Below are positions 43,259 through 55,109 of a stretch of 64,000 bases of DNA, piece by piece; within the stretch, counting starts at the first letter, position 1; each line of letters opens with the position of its first letter. The stretch is from Saccharibacillus kuerlensis DSM 22868 (lineage in GTDB: Bacteria > Bacillota > Bacilli > Paenibacillales > Paenibacillaceae): NCBI RefSeq assembly GCF_000378145.1, contig NZ_KB899280.1:225270-289269 (forward strand). The letters are read 5' to 3'. Made by a program: the position numbers and the translations under genes. The notes under the pieces are model-generated. The model had not been told where the DNA came from and did not search any database. It saw only the letters and a list, made by a program, of their open reading frames with translations.

Positions 43259-43474
43259 CTTCTCAACTCCTTAACATTTTACTGCATCCGCATCGAATAT
43301 TTCCTACGGAATGCGGATTCATTTTTCCCATACTCCTATTTTGCGGGTAAAATGTTCGGTGAATGTTAAGGCGGGTTGAAGGAAGCGTTAAGTTTATGGG
43401 AATGGGGGACAAAAAGTTTCGCTGAGACCAAGTAAGTTTTCTTCATGCCTTATCGGGATTTTGCAGTCTTTCTT

Positions 43475-44422
43475 TCACTGTCCGGTTCTTTCCTCCGCAT
43501 ACATCTCAAGGCCATAGGCCAGTATTTCGTCGTCTCCTTCATCCAAACCATGCAGTGCTTCGCGCAGCGGCATCAAACACGCATAGAGACGGCTGCGCTG
43601 CTCCAATTCATCGTTTATTCCGTAGAGGGTCAGAACTTTGGCAAAAAAGCCCGGACCGTATCCGATCAGAACACCAGCCAGGTCGATCGCCGGATCGCCT
43701 GCCCGAGTCGAACCGAACCCGATGACACCGGCAATTTCTTCATTCTCATCATCCCATATAATATGTGCCGGGCCGAACGCTCCGTGAATTAGTGTGCGAT
43801 CCGTTGGCTCTGCTTCCGTAAGCTCAACCAACGCCGCAAGATCCTTTTCTGCGAACTTTTGCTTGTTTTCATTCATAAGCGGAAACAGCTCTTGATGCAC
43901 CCTTTTCCTCAGCCTTTTTGCAGGAAGGTGCGCAGCGTCATTTCTATTTCCAGTCCCATAAGGCTCTTCGCAGTTATCTGCATCCCTATCATCTCCATCT
44001 TCACTTTCCGGCGCATCTTGAGGAAGCCTTACTGTATGGAGTTCGCGTAAAAATCCGGCAATTGCTGCTGCAGCACGCTCTTCTGCTTCCGTACCGGCCA
44101 ACGCTTCAAGCGTATTGGGCCATAACGGTTCTCCCTCGATTCGCTTATAACCTATGAAAGCAAATCCAGGTTCAAGATGTTCAAGCGATTCCATCATTAC
44201 GACCGGAATTCGTATATGTACCGCTTGCGAGATCGCCGGCAGCAGCTCCCGAGCTTCAACCTGCAGCGCTTTAGCGCCAGCCTTGTCCCGTGCAAAACGG
44301 AAAACGAGCGAATAGTTCACCGTAAAGACGATGTAATGCTGTGCAGACCTTTCGGTCTGCACGTCAGTAATCAGCATCTCTGGATAAACTTCCTGAAGAC
44401 GCCGGGCAAACGGATTGCTCAT
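43475..44422 (-). CDS. APH-fold phosphotransferase-like protein with lost catalytic residues
   Basis: The 315-residue protein follows the aminoglycoside/macrolide phosphotransferase fold: an N-lobe strand region (YIVFTVNYSLVFRFARDKAGA), a hinge FIGYKRIEGEPL and a C-lobe ending in GDPAIDLAGVLIGYGPGFF. The catalytic loop reads LIHGAFGPAHIIWD, so the catalytic Asp expected in HGD is Ala215. The following metal Asn is His220, as also seen in macrolide kinases. The DFG/DWG-type metal Asp is Gly235 (VIGFGS). As written it should not phosphorylate by the usual mechanism. A low-complexity acidic insert (about 137-160) is also unusual. It lies in a cluster with the Nudix and HesB-like genes. Confidence 0.75.
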   Translation of the reverse strand: MSNPFARRLQEVYPEMLITDVQTERSAQHYIVFTVNYSLVFRFARDKAGAKALQVEARELLPAISQAVHIRIPVVMMESLEHLEPGFAFIGYKRIEGEPLWPNTLEALAGTEAEERAAAAIAGFLRELHTVRLPQDAPESEDGDDRDADNCEEPYGTGNRNDAAHLPAKRLRKRVHQELFPLMNENKQKFAEKDLAALVELTEAEPTDRTLIHGAFGPAHIIWDDENEEIAGVIGFGSTRAGDPAIDLAGVLIGYGPGFFAKVLTLYGINDELEQRSRLYACLMPLREALHGLDEGDDEILAYGLEMYAEERTGQ

Positions 44423-44443
44423 TGCGACAAACTTCCTTTCTCC

Positions 44444-45070
44444 TTACAGCTCTGCCAACTTGTCGAACAGCAGCGCATAATACTCAGCCGTATTATCCGT
44501 AAAATCGTTCATCGTGAGTACACGGCGTTCCTGCACAGCTTGAAGATGCTTGTCGTAAGTTACGCCTTCAGCTTCGATTCTGTCACGATCTCCGCTCACC
44601 AGTTCGCGAAATTGTTCCGCGTCAATTCGGAATAATCCGGATACCTCGATATGCTGTACACGATAAATTTCCAATGGCTGCTCGCATCGATACAGATACA
44701 CATGCGTGAATTCGCGGTCCATATAATTCTCGGAAATTCGATATTCTTCCTGATGCAGTCCGCAGTAAACCAGATCCTCGTATCGGACAGCCAGCCCAAG
44801 TTCCTCTTCGAGTTCCCGCATCCCTTCCCGGGGTCCTTCCCCGGCGAGCAGATGACCGGCGCTCGACGTATCCAGCTTATCGGGAAACGTCTCCTTGTCC
44901 GGATGCCGCAGCTGAAACAGCAGCTTCCAACCCTCTTCCCGGGAACCGCTTACGACCCAGCAGTGAAAGACTTGGTGCCACAATCCCTGCCGATGTACTT
45001 CGCTGCGAGAGGCCGTTCCGGTATGTTCATGTTTATCGTTGAATACATCCAGTATTTCCGTAACCGACAT
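44444..45070 (-). CDS. Nudix hydrolase (IPP-isomerase-like subgroup)
   Basis: From the ATG at 45070 (AAGGA upstream) the protein has 208 residues. It starts EILDVFNDKHEHTGTASRSEVHRQGLWHQVFHCWVV. The Nudix box is AGHLLAGEGPREGMRELEEELGL, with six rather than seven residues between the first Glu and RE. I recall that variant from the GHxxAGE...REIxEELG subgroup. It should hydrolyse a nucleoside-diphosphate-linked compound in the cytoplasm. It ends 21 nt before the APH-like gene on the same strand, so they are probably co-transcribed. Confidence 0.87.
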   Translation of the reverse strand: MSVTEILDVFNDKHEHTGTASRSEVHRQGLWHQVFHCWVVSGSREEGWKLLFQLRHPDKETFPDKLDTSSAGHLLAGEGPREGMRELEEELGLAVRYEDLVYCGLHQEEYRISENYMDREFTHVYLYRCEQPLEIYRVQHIEVSGLFRIDAEQFRELVSGDRDRIEAEGVTYDKHLQAVQERRVLTMNDFTDNTAEYYALLFDKLAEL

Positions 45071-45199
45071 AGACGCTGTCCTTCCCCTTTCGCGCGCAGA
45101 CCAACTGCACATCGAATTTAATCCGCTCTATTCTCTTCTCTACTCTTGATATGCAGTCTGCTAATAGCTAATACTCCTTCTGCTGCAGTCTTACAGTTT

Positions 45200-45490
45200 C
45201 TACAGCGTACAGCGATCCTCGCTCTGCATAACCAGGCCCGTTCCCCGCTCGTCGACAAGCAGGTCCAATGTAACCGATTCTACGAAACTTACAGCATGCG
45301 GCTCATAAACGACTTCAAGGCCGTTTACTGTGCATCTGCGGTCGTTCAACTCTGCAGCTCCGAGTTTGACGAGAAAGCCCGGTCCGCAGCAGCTGCAGCT
45401 CTGCCCACTGGAAAGTACACGCAGCGACGAAATTCCTGTCTTTTTCATTTCTTGTTCGATAAATGCTTTGGCGCTGTCGGTGATCATCAT
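45200..45490 (-). CDS. HesB/IscA-like protein
   Basis: The 96-residue protein has MITDSAKAFIEQEMKKTGISSLRV, a cysteine-rich turn SCSCCGPGFLVKLG and a C-terminal EDRCTL. This corresponds to the HesB-like/A-type family, in which conserved cysteines bind Fe-S clusters or iron. The Cys pair here (CCGPG) is like the subgroup annotated as HesB-like, not canonical SufA/IscA (CGCG). A role in Fe-S or thiol chemistry is possible but unproven. It has an AAGGGGG ribosome site. Confidence 0.75.
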   Translation of the reverse strand: MMITDSAKAFIEQEMKKTGISSLRVLSSGQSCSCCGPGFLVKLGAAELNDRRCTVNGLEVVYEPHAVSFVESVTLDLLVDERGTGLVMQSEDRCTL

Positions 45491-45525
45491 GCTGCATCCC
45501 CCTTATTTCTGTCTCTGTGCTTATT

Positions 45526-46959
45526 TTACACGTGATCTGTATGCTGATCAGACTCCATATCTTTGGGATTCACAATGCCCAGAGAAACATGATCCTGCCA
45601 GCGGCCATCGATCTTGACATTTTGCCGTGCCAATCCTTCACGCTGGAAACCGGCTTTCTCCAGTACACGGAGCGAAGCTTCATTGTGGGGCATAACGCCC
45701 GCTTCAAGTCGATGAAGAACCAATACTTCAAAGGCATGGCGTACAATGAACTGGACGGATTCCGTCATATAGCCTCGGCCGTTGTGATCCTTATCCAAAA
45801 AATAACCGAGCCAAGCGCTCTGCAGGCTGCCTCGGTTGACACCGGTCAAATCGACAGTACCGATCAACTCGCCGGTTTCCCGAAGCCGCACCGTAAACAG
45901 ATAACGCTCATCCACAGCCGCTCCGTCGATCGCCCCTCGAACTCTGCGCTCCTGACCTTCCTGCGTATAAAAGCTTTCTTCGCGCGTTTCCGCAAACTGA
46001 CGAAAGAAATCTCTATTTTTCAACTCCAGCGCCAGCAGGTCTCCGGCATCCGTATCCGTGACCGGTTGGATGCGAAGCCTTACGGTACCGTCGGTAATCA
46101 GACTTCCATCTTGATCCAACAGCCCATAAGCATTACCGGCATCAGAAGCTTCAGAGATCGTATTCTCGTCAGACCCCGAAACTTCCGGCGAGTAAGCATA
46201 CGAATCGGTTGACGCTTCGGCGCCGATCTGCTTTGTCGGGTAGCTTCCCATCTCTTGACCCTCCTCTGTTCTGTGACGTTCAATTTTTTCTGATCTGCTC
46301 GAAATTTTATGCTCCAGAAACCAGCGGTATAACGCTTCGCTCGCATAAACTTTTTTCCAGCAGTCGTGTCCGCTTCCCGGGTATAGGGTCAATTCCACTT
46401 CCGCTCCGACTTTGCGCATTGCTTCCGCAATCTTCTCCGACTCCGAGGCATGGATGACCTCGTCGTCCGTTCCGTGAAAAATCCATGCAGGCATCTCTTG
46501 CAGATCACGGGCATAAGACGGATCGCCTCCGCCGGATACGGGAGCAATCGCGGCAAACCGCTTCGGGTAATGAACGGCAAGATGCCAGACTCCGTAAGCG
46601 CCCATGCTGTAGCCGGTCAAGTATACCCGCTCGGGATCAACATTCCAACGCTCTGTCACTTCGTCCAAAATCGCGATCACTTCGTCTTCCTTCGTATTCC
46701 AAAAGACGCCGATTGGACATTGAGGCGCTACGACGATAAAGGGAAATTCCGACACATGTTCGACGTGATCGGGCAGCCCTTCCCTGCGCACCAAGTCCGG
46801 TTCCGATCCGCTGCCACCCGCTCCGTGCAGATACAAAATGAGAGGGGGTTTTTCCTTCACTGTCTCTTCATCTTCATGGGACGGAGGGATATAGAGCTGA
46901 TAGTCCATACGGACCGTTTTCACGATTTCTTTTTCGATCCGGAGTTCCTGTCGTTTCAT
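45526..46959 (-). CDS. Esterase (PHB-depolymerase-like) fused in frame to a GNAT acetyltransferase
   Basis: From the ATG at 46959 (AGGAGG upstream) one frame encodes 477 residues. Residues about 1-230 are an alpha/beta hydrolase: LILYLHGAGGSGSE, nucleophile elbow YLTGYSMGAYGVW, Asp in FHGTDDEVI and His in GSGHDCW. Residues about 290-470 are a RimJ/RimL-type GNAT N-acetyltransferase: YFLDKDHNGRGYMTESVQFIVRHAF (acetyl-CoA loop) and LEAGVMPHNEASLRVLEKAGFQREG. An internal GGAGGGTCAAGAG precedes ATG at 46251, so the acetyltransferase could also be made alone (241 residues). The internal Shine-Dalgarno sequence suggests two former genes joined by loss of a stop codon. Confidence 0.85.
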   Translation of the reverse strand: MKRQELRIEKEIVKTVRMDYQLYIPPSHEDEETVKEKPPLILYLHGAGGSGSEPDLVRREGLPDHVEHVSEFPFIVVAPQCPIGVFWNTKEDEVIAILDEVTERWNVDPERVYLTGYSMGAYGVWHLAVHYPKRFAAIAPVSGGGDPSYARDLQEMPAWIFHGTDDEVIHASESEKIAEAMRKVGAEVELTLYPGSGHDCWKKVYASEALYRWFLEHKISSRSEKIERHRTEEGQEMGSYPTKQIGAEASTDSYAYSPEVSGSDENTISEASDAGNAYGLLDQDGSLITDGTVRLRIQPVTDTDAGDLLALELKNRDFFRQFAETREESFYTQEGQERRVRGAIDGAAVDERYLFTVRLRETGELIGTVDLTGVNRGSLQSAWLGYFLDKDHNGRGYMTESVQFIVRHAFEVLVLHRLEAGVMPHNEASLRVLEKAGFQREGLARQNVKIDGRWQDHVSLGIVNPKDMESDQHTDHV

Positions 46960-47047
46960 TTCCCTTCGCCTCCTTGTCTGCCGCCGCGGCAGAACTGCAA
47001 GTGTCAATTATCGCTTATCGTAAGTATAGATCCGAGGTCTTCGTGAT

Positions 47048-48829
47048 TCAATGCTTGCCGTCCGTGCTGCAGCCGCAGTCCTCACCTTTGACCCAAAGTC
47101 TGGAGAGATTCGGAAATCCGAAAGAACCTATGCGAAGCCCATACAAGCTGCGGTTAAAGTAAGCGCGGTGACTTGTATGCGCACCAAACAGCAGCCAGTT
47201 TTCTTTGTCCAGCAGCCTCTGAGCAAGACCGAATGTTTTCAATCGCTCTTGCTCTTCTTTCATCATGAAACCTTCGAACAGTTCTTGAATCCGTTCCCGC
47301 TGTTCATCTCCGAGCATCCGGTTTAAGCAGTTGGCATCGTTGAGAAAGAAATTAAGCAGGTCCAGCTCCCAATCGTCCTCCAGCACTTCGGAAGAGATTG
47401 CAAGTTCGCCTTCTTCCGCTTGAATATATCCTTCCGAAGGCTTTTGCGGACACAACTCCAGATCCATTCCGATTTTCTCCGCTCGGCGGCGCAGCCAATT
47501 GGCTTCGATCCACTCTTCTTTTTTGTCTGTAAAAACGAGTCGGATCGCTTGTCCCCCGTAACCGCTGGATCGAAGAAACGTCGCGGCTTCGGCAAGCGTT
47601 CCCGATTCGATTGCAGATTTTGCACTGAATTGAGGAAGAAAACTTGCTGCAGGAGCCAGACGATCTCCGCCCAACTCTTCGACCAACAGCTTACGATCGT
47701 ATACGAGGCGCAGTGCTTTGCGAAAATCCGGATGGGTATGCGGGCCTTCTTTTCGGAAATTGATAATCAAATAACGACAGCAGAGCGCGTCTGTGTCCAC
47801 CTCCCGACTGCCTTCGACCTGATCCGCTTCCGAAAGATGATAAGTGCGTTCCCCCGTTTCCATATTCGGCATAAACCATACGTCTACCCGATCAAGCAGC
47901 GGCCGATAGCCGTAGTACCCCTCAAATGCTCGCAAAGACAGCTTATGCTCGCTCAGTTCAGAGATCTGAAAAGGTCCGCTTCCAATCGGAATGTCCTGTC
48001 CGTCCGACTCCGGCGGTACGACCGCCATGTACAGACTGCCTGCCAGATGCAGGAAAAACGGATTAGGCTGCGACAAGCGAAATACGACGGTGTAATCGCC
48101 CGGCGTTTCCACTTCTTCGATATCGGTCAGCAGACGAAGCGCAGGCGAATTTTTGCGACGCAGGCGCAGCAGCGTGTCGCGTATATCGGAGGAGGTCAGC
48201 AGTCTTCCGTTGTGAAAACGAACCCCCTTACGAAGATAAAAGGTCCAGCGGTCCTGTTCCGTATTGCTTTCCCAGCGGTGCGCAAGCTTTGGCAAAAATT
48301 TGCCCGAAGACGATTCATAAGTGACCAGCGTATCGAAAATTTGACCCAGTATGTAGACTTCGAAAGCCGTATATACCGAAGAAGTATCCAACCTCTCCAT
48401 TTTGCGGTAGCGGATCATGCGCAGCACATCGCAGTCCTGGTTGTCTTCGGGTTCACTGTGCAGGCCCAGATAAACATTGAACTGCGACCACAATCGGGTT
48501 TTCACCAGGTCATCCATCCCTGTTTCGGCAATCAGATCCAGCGCTTCGCTCATTCTTCCTTTCTCCAGGAGGTTCTGCATGCGCAGCTCCAACACTTCTT
48601 CGGGAGGACGAAGAAAACGCAGCTTCGAACCGTTACCACGCCCTCGTCCCGGCTTCCATTCGATCCAGCCGAGCATTTCAAGTTTTCGCAGGACAAACTT
48701 TACATTTCTCGGCGTACAGTACAGCATCTCGGCGAGCTTTGCGACCGTTACCGTTACTTCCTTTCCTTTGGAATGCTCATATCGCAGTTGATCGTAAATT
48801 CGCAAATACTGCATCGTACCGTTATCCAT
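47048..48829 (-). CDS. SgrR-like transcriptional regulator (HTH + SBP_bac_5)
   Basis: The 593-residue protein has an N-terminal winged helix-turn-helix region (VTVAKLAEMLYCTPRNVKFVLRKLEMLGWIEWKPGRGRGNGS, about 25-67). A family 5 solute-binding domain follows (about 150-560) with LAHRWESNTEQDRWTFYLRKGVRFHNGRLLTSSDI and DIPIGSGPFQISEL. This matches SgrR of E. coli, which senses sugar-phosphate stress and activates a divergent operon with the sugar exporter SetA. Here too the next gene, divergent by about 210 bp, is an MFS exporter. The ligand is unknown. An AAGGAGG ribosome site precedes the ATG. Confidence 0.9.
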   Translation of the reverse strand: MDNGTMQYLRIYDQLRYEHSKGKEVTVTVAKLAEMLYCTPRNVKFVLRKLEMLGWIEWKPGRGRGNGSKLRFLRPPEEVLELRMQNLLEKGRMSEALDLIAETGMDDLVKTRLWSQFNVYLGLHSEPEDNQDCDVLRMIRYRKMERLDTSSVYTAFEVYILGQIFDTLVTYESSSGKFLPKLAHRWESNTEQDRWTFYLRKGVRFHNGRLLTSSDIRDTLLRLRRKNSPALRLLTDIEEVETPGDYTVVFRLSQPNPFFLHLAGSLYMAVVPPESDGQDIPIGSGPFQISELSEHKLSLRAFEGYYGYRPLLDRVDVWFMPNMETGERTYHLSEADQVEGSREVDTDALCCRYLIINFRKEGPHTHPDFRKALRLVYDRKLLVEELGGDRLAPAASFLPQFSAKSAIESGTLAEAATFLRSSGYGGQAIRLVFTDKKEEWIEANWLRRRAEKIGMDLELCPQKPSEGYIQAEEGELAISSEVLEDDWELDLLNFFLNDANCLNRMLGDEQRERIQELFEGFMMKEEQERLKTFGLAQRLLDKENWLLFGAHTSHRAYFNRSLYGLRIGSFGFPNLSRLWVKGEDCGCSTDGKH

Positions 48830-49041
48830 ATGCGATTCCTCCTTATCCCATTCTCCTTGTCCGATTCTTTTCTTTTTGCTCCATCGGTTTTCCGCTTCTT
48901 CTCACGCTGATTGTCTCCTGATGAGCTCTGACTCTATTCCAGCATATAAAAGGTGAAAAAAGCAACCGGATTCTTGCCCTTTTTCTTCCCCTTTTACAGC
49001 GGTACAATGACAGAAGTTCATTAAGAAGGGAAGTAAGGCCA

Positions 49042-50283
49042 ATGATTCCCAAAGCACTTCAGTCTATTCATCCTCTGGCTTGGACGATCATTGTAGGTAC
49101 GATGTTCGGTCGCCTCGTCACTTCGATGAGCATTCCGTTTCTCGCGATCTACCTGACCGGAAGCCTTGGGGTCTCTTCAACCCAGACCGGTCTGATCGTT
49201 GCGGCCAGCGCCCTTGCGGGCGTATCAATCAGCTTCTACGGCGGTTATATCTCCGACCGGATCGGACGAAAAAAGGTCATGCTTGTCTCCGTATTTTGCT
49301 GGGCCGCCGTGTTTTTCGGATTTGCCGCCGCAAGCGAGATCTGGATGTTCTTTGTTGTCAATGTATTAAACGGGATCTGCCGCTCCGTGTTCGAGCCGGC
49401 TTCCCGGGCTCTTCTGTCCGATACAACACCGCCGGAGCACAAACTGCTGGCTTTTAATTTGCGCTATGCCGCCATCAATATCGGTGTCGTTTTCGGTCCC
49501 ATTCTGGGCCTGCGGCTCGGATCGGCGGAATCGACCTTCCCGTTTGTCATTGCCGGTGTCGTCTATATCCTGTACGGATTGGTGCTGATCATACAGTTTG
49601 CCGTATACCGCAGCGTTCTGCCGCTTCCGAGTGAAGCCGCTCCCCCGAGGATTCGCGAAGCGCTCGCCGTAACGAGCCGCGACCGGATCTTTATGCCCGT
49701 ACTGATCGGAACGACTTTCTGCGTGCTCGGCTACGGACATTTCAGCTCAACACTGGCTCAGTATTTGGCGCTGACGCCAAGTATAGAGAAAGGCAGAGAA
49801 CTGTTCTCTTACATGCTGGCGATGAATGCTGCGGTTGTGCTGATCGTTCAGTTTCCAATTGTGCGCACGGTCAGCCGTTTCAAACCGGTCGTACCGCTTA
49901 TTCTTGGCAACGGGCTTGTCGCCCTCTCGCTGCTGATGTTCGGAATGGGACACAGTCTTGTGCTGATGCTCACTGCCGTATTTGTCTTCACGGTCGGCGA
50001 GGTGCTGCTGTTCACCATGATGGATATGCTGATTGACCGAATCGCCCCCCTCCAATGGAAAGGGACCTATTTTGGGACAATCGGCTTTAACAACATCGGC
50101 AATGTCGCCGCGCCCATTGTTGGCGGTCTTCTGCTCGACCGCTTTGCGCTGCAGAGTGGGCTTGCCGTATTTGCTCCACTGGCTCTGCTGACCGCATGCG
50201 GTCTACCGTTTCTGCTTGCCGCGCATAACCGTTTGTCGGCAAGAGAAGCGGCGGTTTCGACAGAAGTTCGACAGTCGGTCTGA
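49042..50283 (+). CDS. MFS exporter
   Basis: The 413-residue protein has twelve predicted helices. The MFS signature loop between helices 2 and 3 is GGYISDRIGRKKVMLVS, and a second copy of the fold lies in the C-terminal half. N-terminal FGRLVTSMSIPFLAIYLTGSLGVSSTQTGLIVAASALAG is typical of drug/sugar exporters of the MdtG/SetA-like sort. It is divergent from the SgrR-like regulator, which probably controls it. A TACAAT -10 lies near 49002. A strong terminator follows 60 nt after the stop. Confidence 0.9.
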   Translation: MIPKALQSIHPLAWTIIVGTMFGRLVTSMSIPFLAIYLTGSLGVSSTQTGLIVAASALAGVSISFYGGYISDRIGRKKVMLVSVFCWAAVFFGFAAASEIWMFFVVNVLNGICRSVFEPASRALLSDTTPPEHKLLAFNLRYAAINIGVVFGPILGLRLGSAESTFPFVIAGVVYILYGLVLIIQFAVYRSVLPLPSEAAPPRIREALAVTSRDRIFMPVLIGTTFCVLGYGHFSSTLAQYLALTPSIEKGRELFSYMLAMNAAVVLIVQFPIVRTVSRFKPVVPLILGNGLVALSLLMFGMGHSLVLMLTAVFVFTVGEVLLFTMMDMLIDRIAPLQWKGTYFGTIGFNNIGNVAAPIVGGLLLDRFALQSGLAVFAPLALLTACGLPFLLAAHNRLSAREAAVSTEVRQSV

Positions 50284-50342
50284 TTCACAGGTATACGGCA
50301 CAGAGTGCCTGCAGCGCTCTGTGAAACGTATCTGGATTCTAC

Positions 50343-50396
50343 GATCAAAAAAGCTGCGCCGGCGTCCGGAAGACGCCGCGCAGCTTTTTTTGATCG
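50343..50396 (+). terminator. Strong terminator after the MFS gene
   Basis: AAAAAGCTGCGC with CGGCGTC pairs with GACGCCG and CGCAGCTTTTTTT around a CGGAA loop. Flanking GATC arms extend the stem. It is effective on the plus strand and, with the A-run, probably also on the minus strand. Confidence 0.92.
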
Positions 50397-50434
50397 GTCA
50401 GTTTTGTCCTTTTACCGGAAGAGGGTCCGATAAT

Positions 50435-53891
<3,457 letters not shown>

Positions 53892-53935
53892 TTATGATTT
53901 CCGCTTCTGCAGTGGGTATTCCGGCAAAATGGATA

Positions 53936-53995
53936 CAAAAAAGCCTAAATCAAACCTCTTGGTTTGATTTAGGCTTGCCCTCGCGGTAACACCCT
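53936..53995 (-). promoter_or_regulatory. RAT antiterminator and overlapping terminator before bglP
   Basis: On the minus strand GGGTGTTACCGCGAGGGCAA, then GCC, fits the ribonucleic antiterminator of BglG/LicT proteins. Its 3' end overlaps a terminator in which AAGCCTAAATCAAACC pairs with GGTTTGATTTAGGCTT (53941-53976), followed by T. The RAT begins immediately at the licT stop codon. Confidence 0.88.
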
Positions 53996-54842
53996 AAATG
54001 GTGGTTGATTCTTTTTTGTACACGACCCGCTGGATATGGATCGTTAAATACATCAGTTCTTCGTCCGACAGCTGGTAGCTGTGTTGATTCTCAACGAATT
54101 TGCGGATTTTAACTGCACACTCGTACGCATTCGCATACTTTTCCCGAATAACCGTCAGCATATCCTCGAATTGATCACGATTATAATGCGTCCCTTTGAC
54201 GAGCCGCTGCGCGAAAAATTTCAGATGTGTGATAAAACGGTAGTATCCGAGCGAGCTCTCGTCGAACTCGATCCTAAAGTGATACTTGATGATCGTCAGA
54301 ATGTCCTGCATGATCTTCGTCATTTTTTTGACAACAGGCATTTCCTCGTTCATCCCGGCATTAACGATGTGTAGGGCCAGAAATCCAGCTTCGTCCTCGG
54401 GCAGAATCACGCCGAACTGTTCCAAAATCATGTTCAATGCTTCAAGCCCGATTTCGTACTCTTCCTTGTACAGCTGCTTGGTCTCCCAGAGCAGTCCGTT
54501 CTTGATGATCATTCCGCTGCGCGTTCGTTCCACTGCGAAGTGGATATGGTCAGTCAGATGAATGTAAAGGCTTTCACTCAGTTTCTTGCCAAGCTTAATT
54601 GTCGCATAATTTACAATTCGCTCGGACAGCTCCAAATACTCGATCGGCATATCCGCTATAAGCGCCTTATACTTGCGATTCATCTCTTCGTTTTCCAGCG
54701 TAAAGACCTTTTCGATCGTTTCCTCGCTGACATGGTCCCCTACGCGCTTGTTATAAGCAACGCCTCGACCGATTACAATGACTTCTTCATTGCCTTTGGA
54801 CGCTACAACTGCATTGTTGTTTAAAATTTTTTTGATTTCCAA
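53994..54842 (-). CDS. licT: LicT/BglG-family antiterminator
   Basis: The 282-residue protein has the N-terminal RNA-binding CAT domain (MEIKKILNNNAVVASKGNEEVIVIGRGVAYNKRVGD, about 1-55) and two PRD modules. PRD1 has LTDHIHFAVER and PRD2 has GFLALHIVNA and LTIHIQR. Their histidines are targets of PTS phosphorylation. It binds RAT hairpins to prevent termination. A RAT/terminator both before and after this gene indicates positive autoregulation plus control of bglP-bglA. The start is a TTG at 54842 preceded by AGAGGGTG. Confidence 0.94.
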   Translation of the reverse strand: MEIKKILNNNAVVASKGNEEVIVIGRGVAYNKRVGDHVSEETIEKVFTLENEEMNRKYKALIADMPIEYLELSERIVNYATIKLGKKLSESLYIHLTDHIHFAVERTRSGMIIKNGLLWETKQLYKEEYEIGLEALNMILEQFGVILPEDEAGFLALHIVNAGMNEEMPVVKKMTKIMQDILTIIKYHFRIEFDESSLGYYRFITHLKFFAQRLVKGTHYNRDQFEDMLTVIREKYANAYECAVKIRKFVENQHSYQLSDEELMYLTIHIQRVVYKKESTTI

Positions 54843-54861
54843 AACATCACCCTCTTTGCTA

Positions 54862-54927
54862 CGAAAAAAGACAAAACCCGACCTTGCGAAAGGTCACGGT
54901 TTTGCCTGATTTAACAGTAACAACCCG
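54862..54927 (-). promoter_or_regulatory. RAT antiterminator and terminator before licT
   Basis: On the minus strand GGGTTGTTACTGTTAAATC, then AGGCAAAACC (54898-54927), fits the RAT consensus closely. It overlaps a terminator in which AAAACCGTGACCTT pairs with AAGGTCGGGTTTT (54871-54904), followed by a T-run (54863-54869). Confidence 0.9.
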
Positions 54928-55109
54928 TTCTGTATACGCTTACTCAAGTGTAGCACCTAACTGTCTTGATGGCAAGAGGGACTCTCAAAAGCTGTTCCTT
55001 TTTTTCTCTGGAATCCAAGACTCCCTCTGAAACCAAAGGGTTTGACCCCGGCTCCTCAAGGTTATTTTAGATAGTAAGCAATTGAGAATTTTTCGGTTCG
55101 AGGAGGTTC

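Noticed and set aside
47420..48910. A 496-codon open frame on the plus strand
   Set aside because: It is antisense to the well-supported SgrR-like gene and shows no domain.
55000..55109. A magnesium riboswitch upstream of mgtE
   Set aside because: The stretch between the licT leader and mgtE is too short, and I could not find the conserved M-box core.
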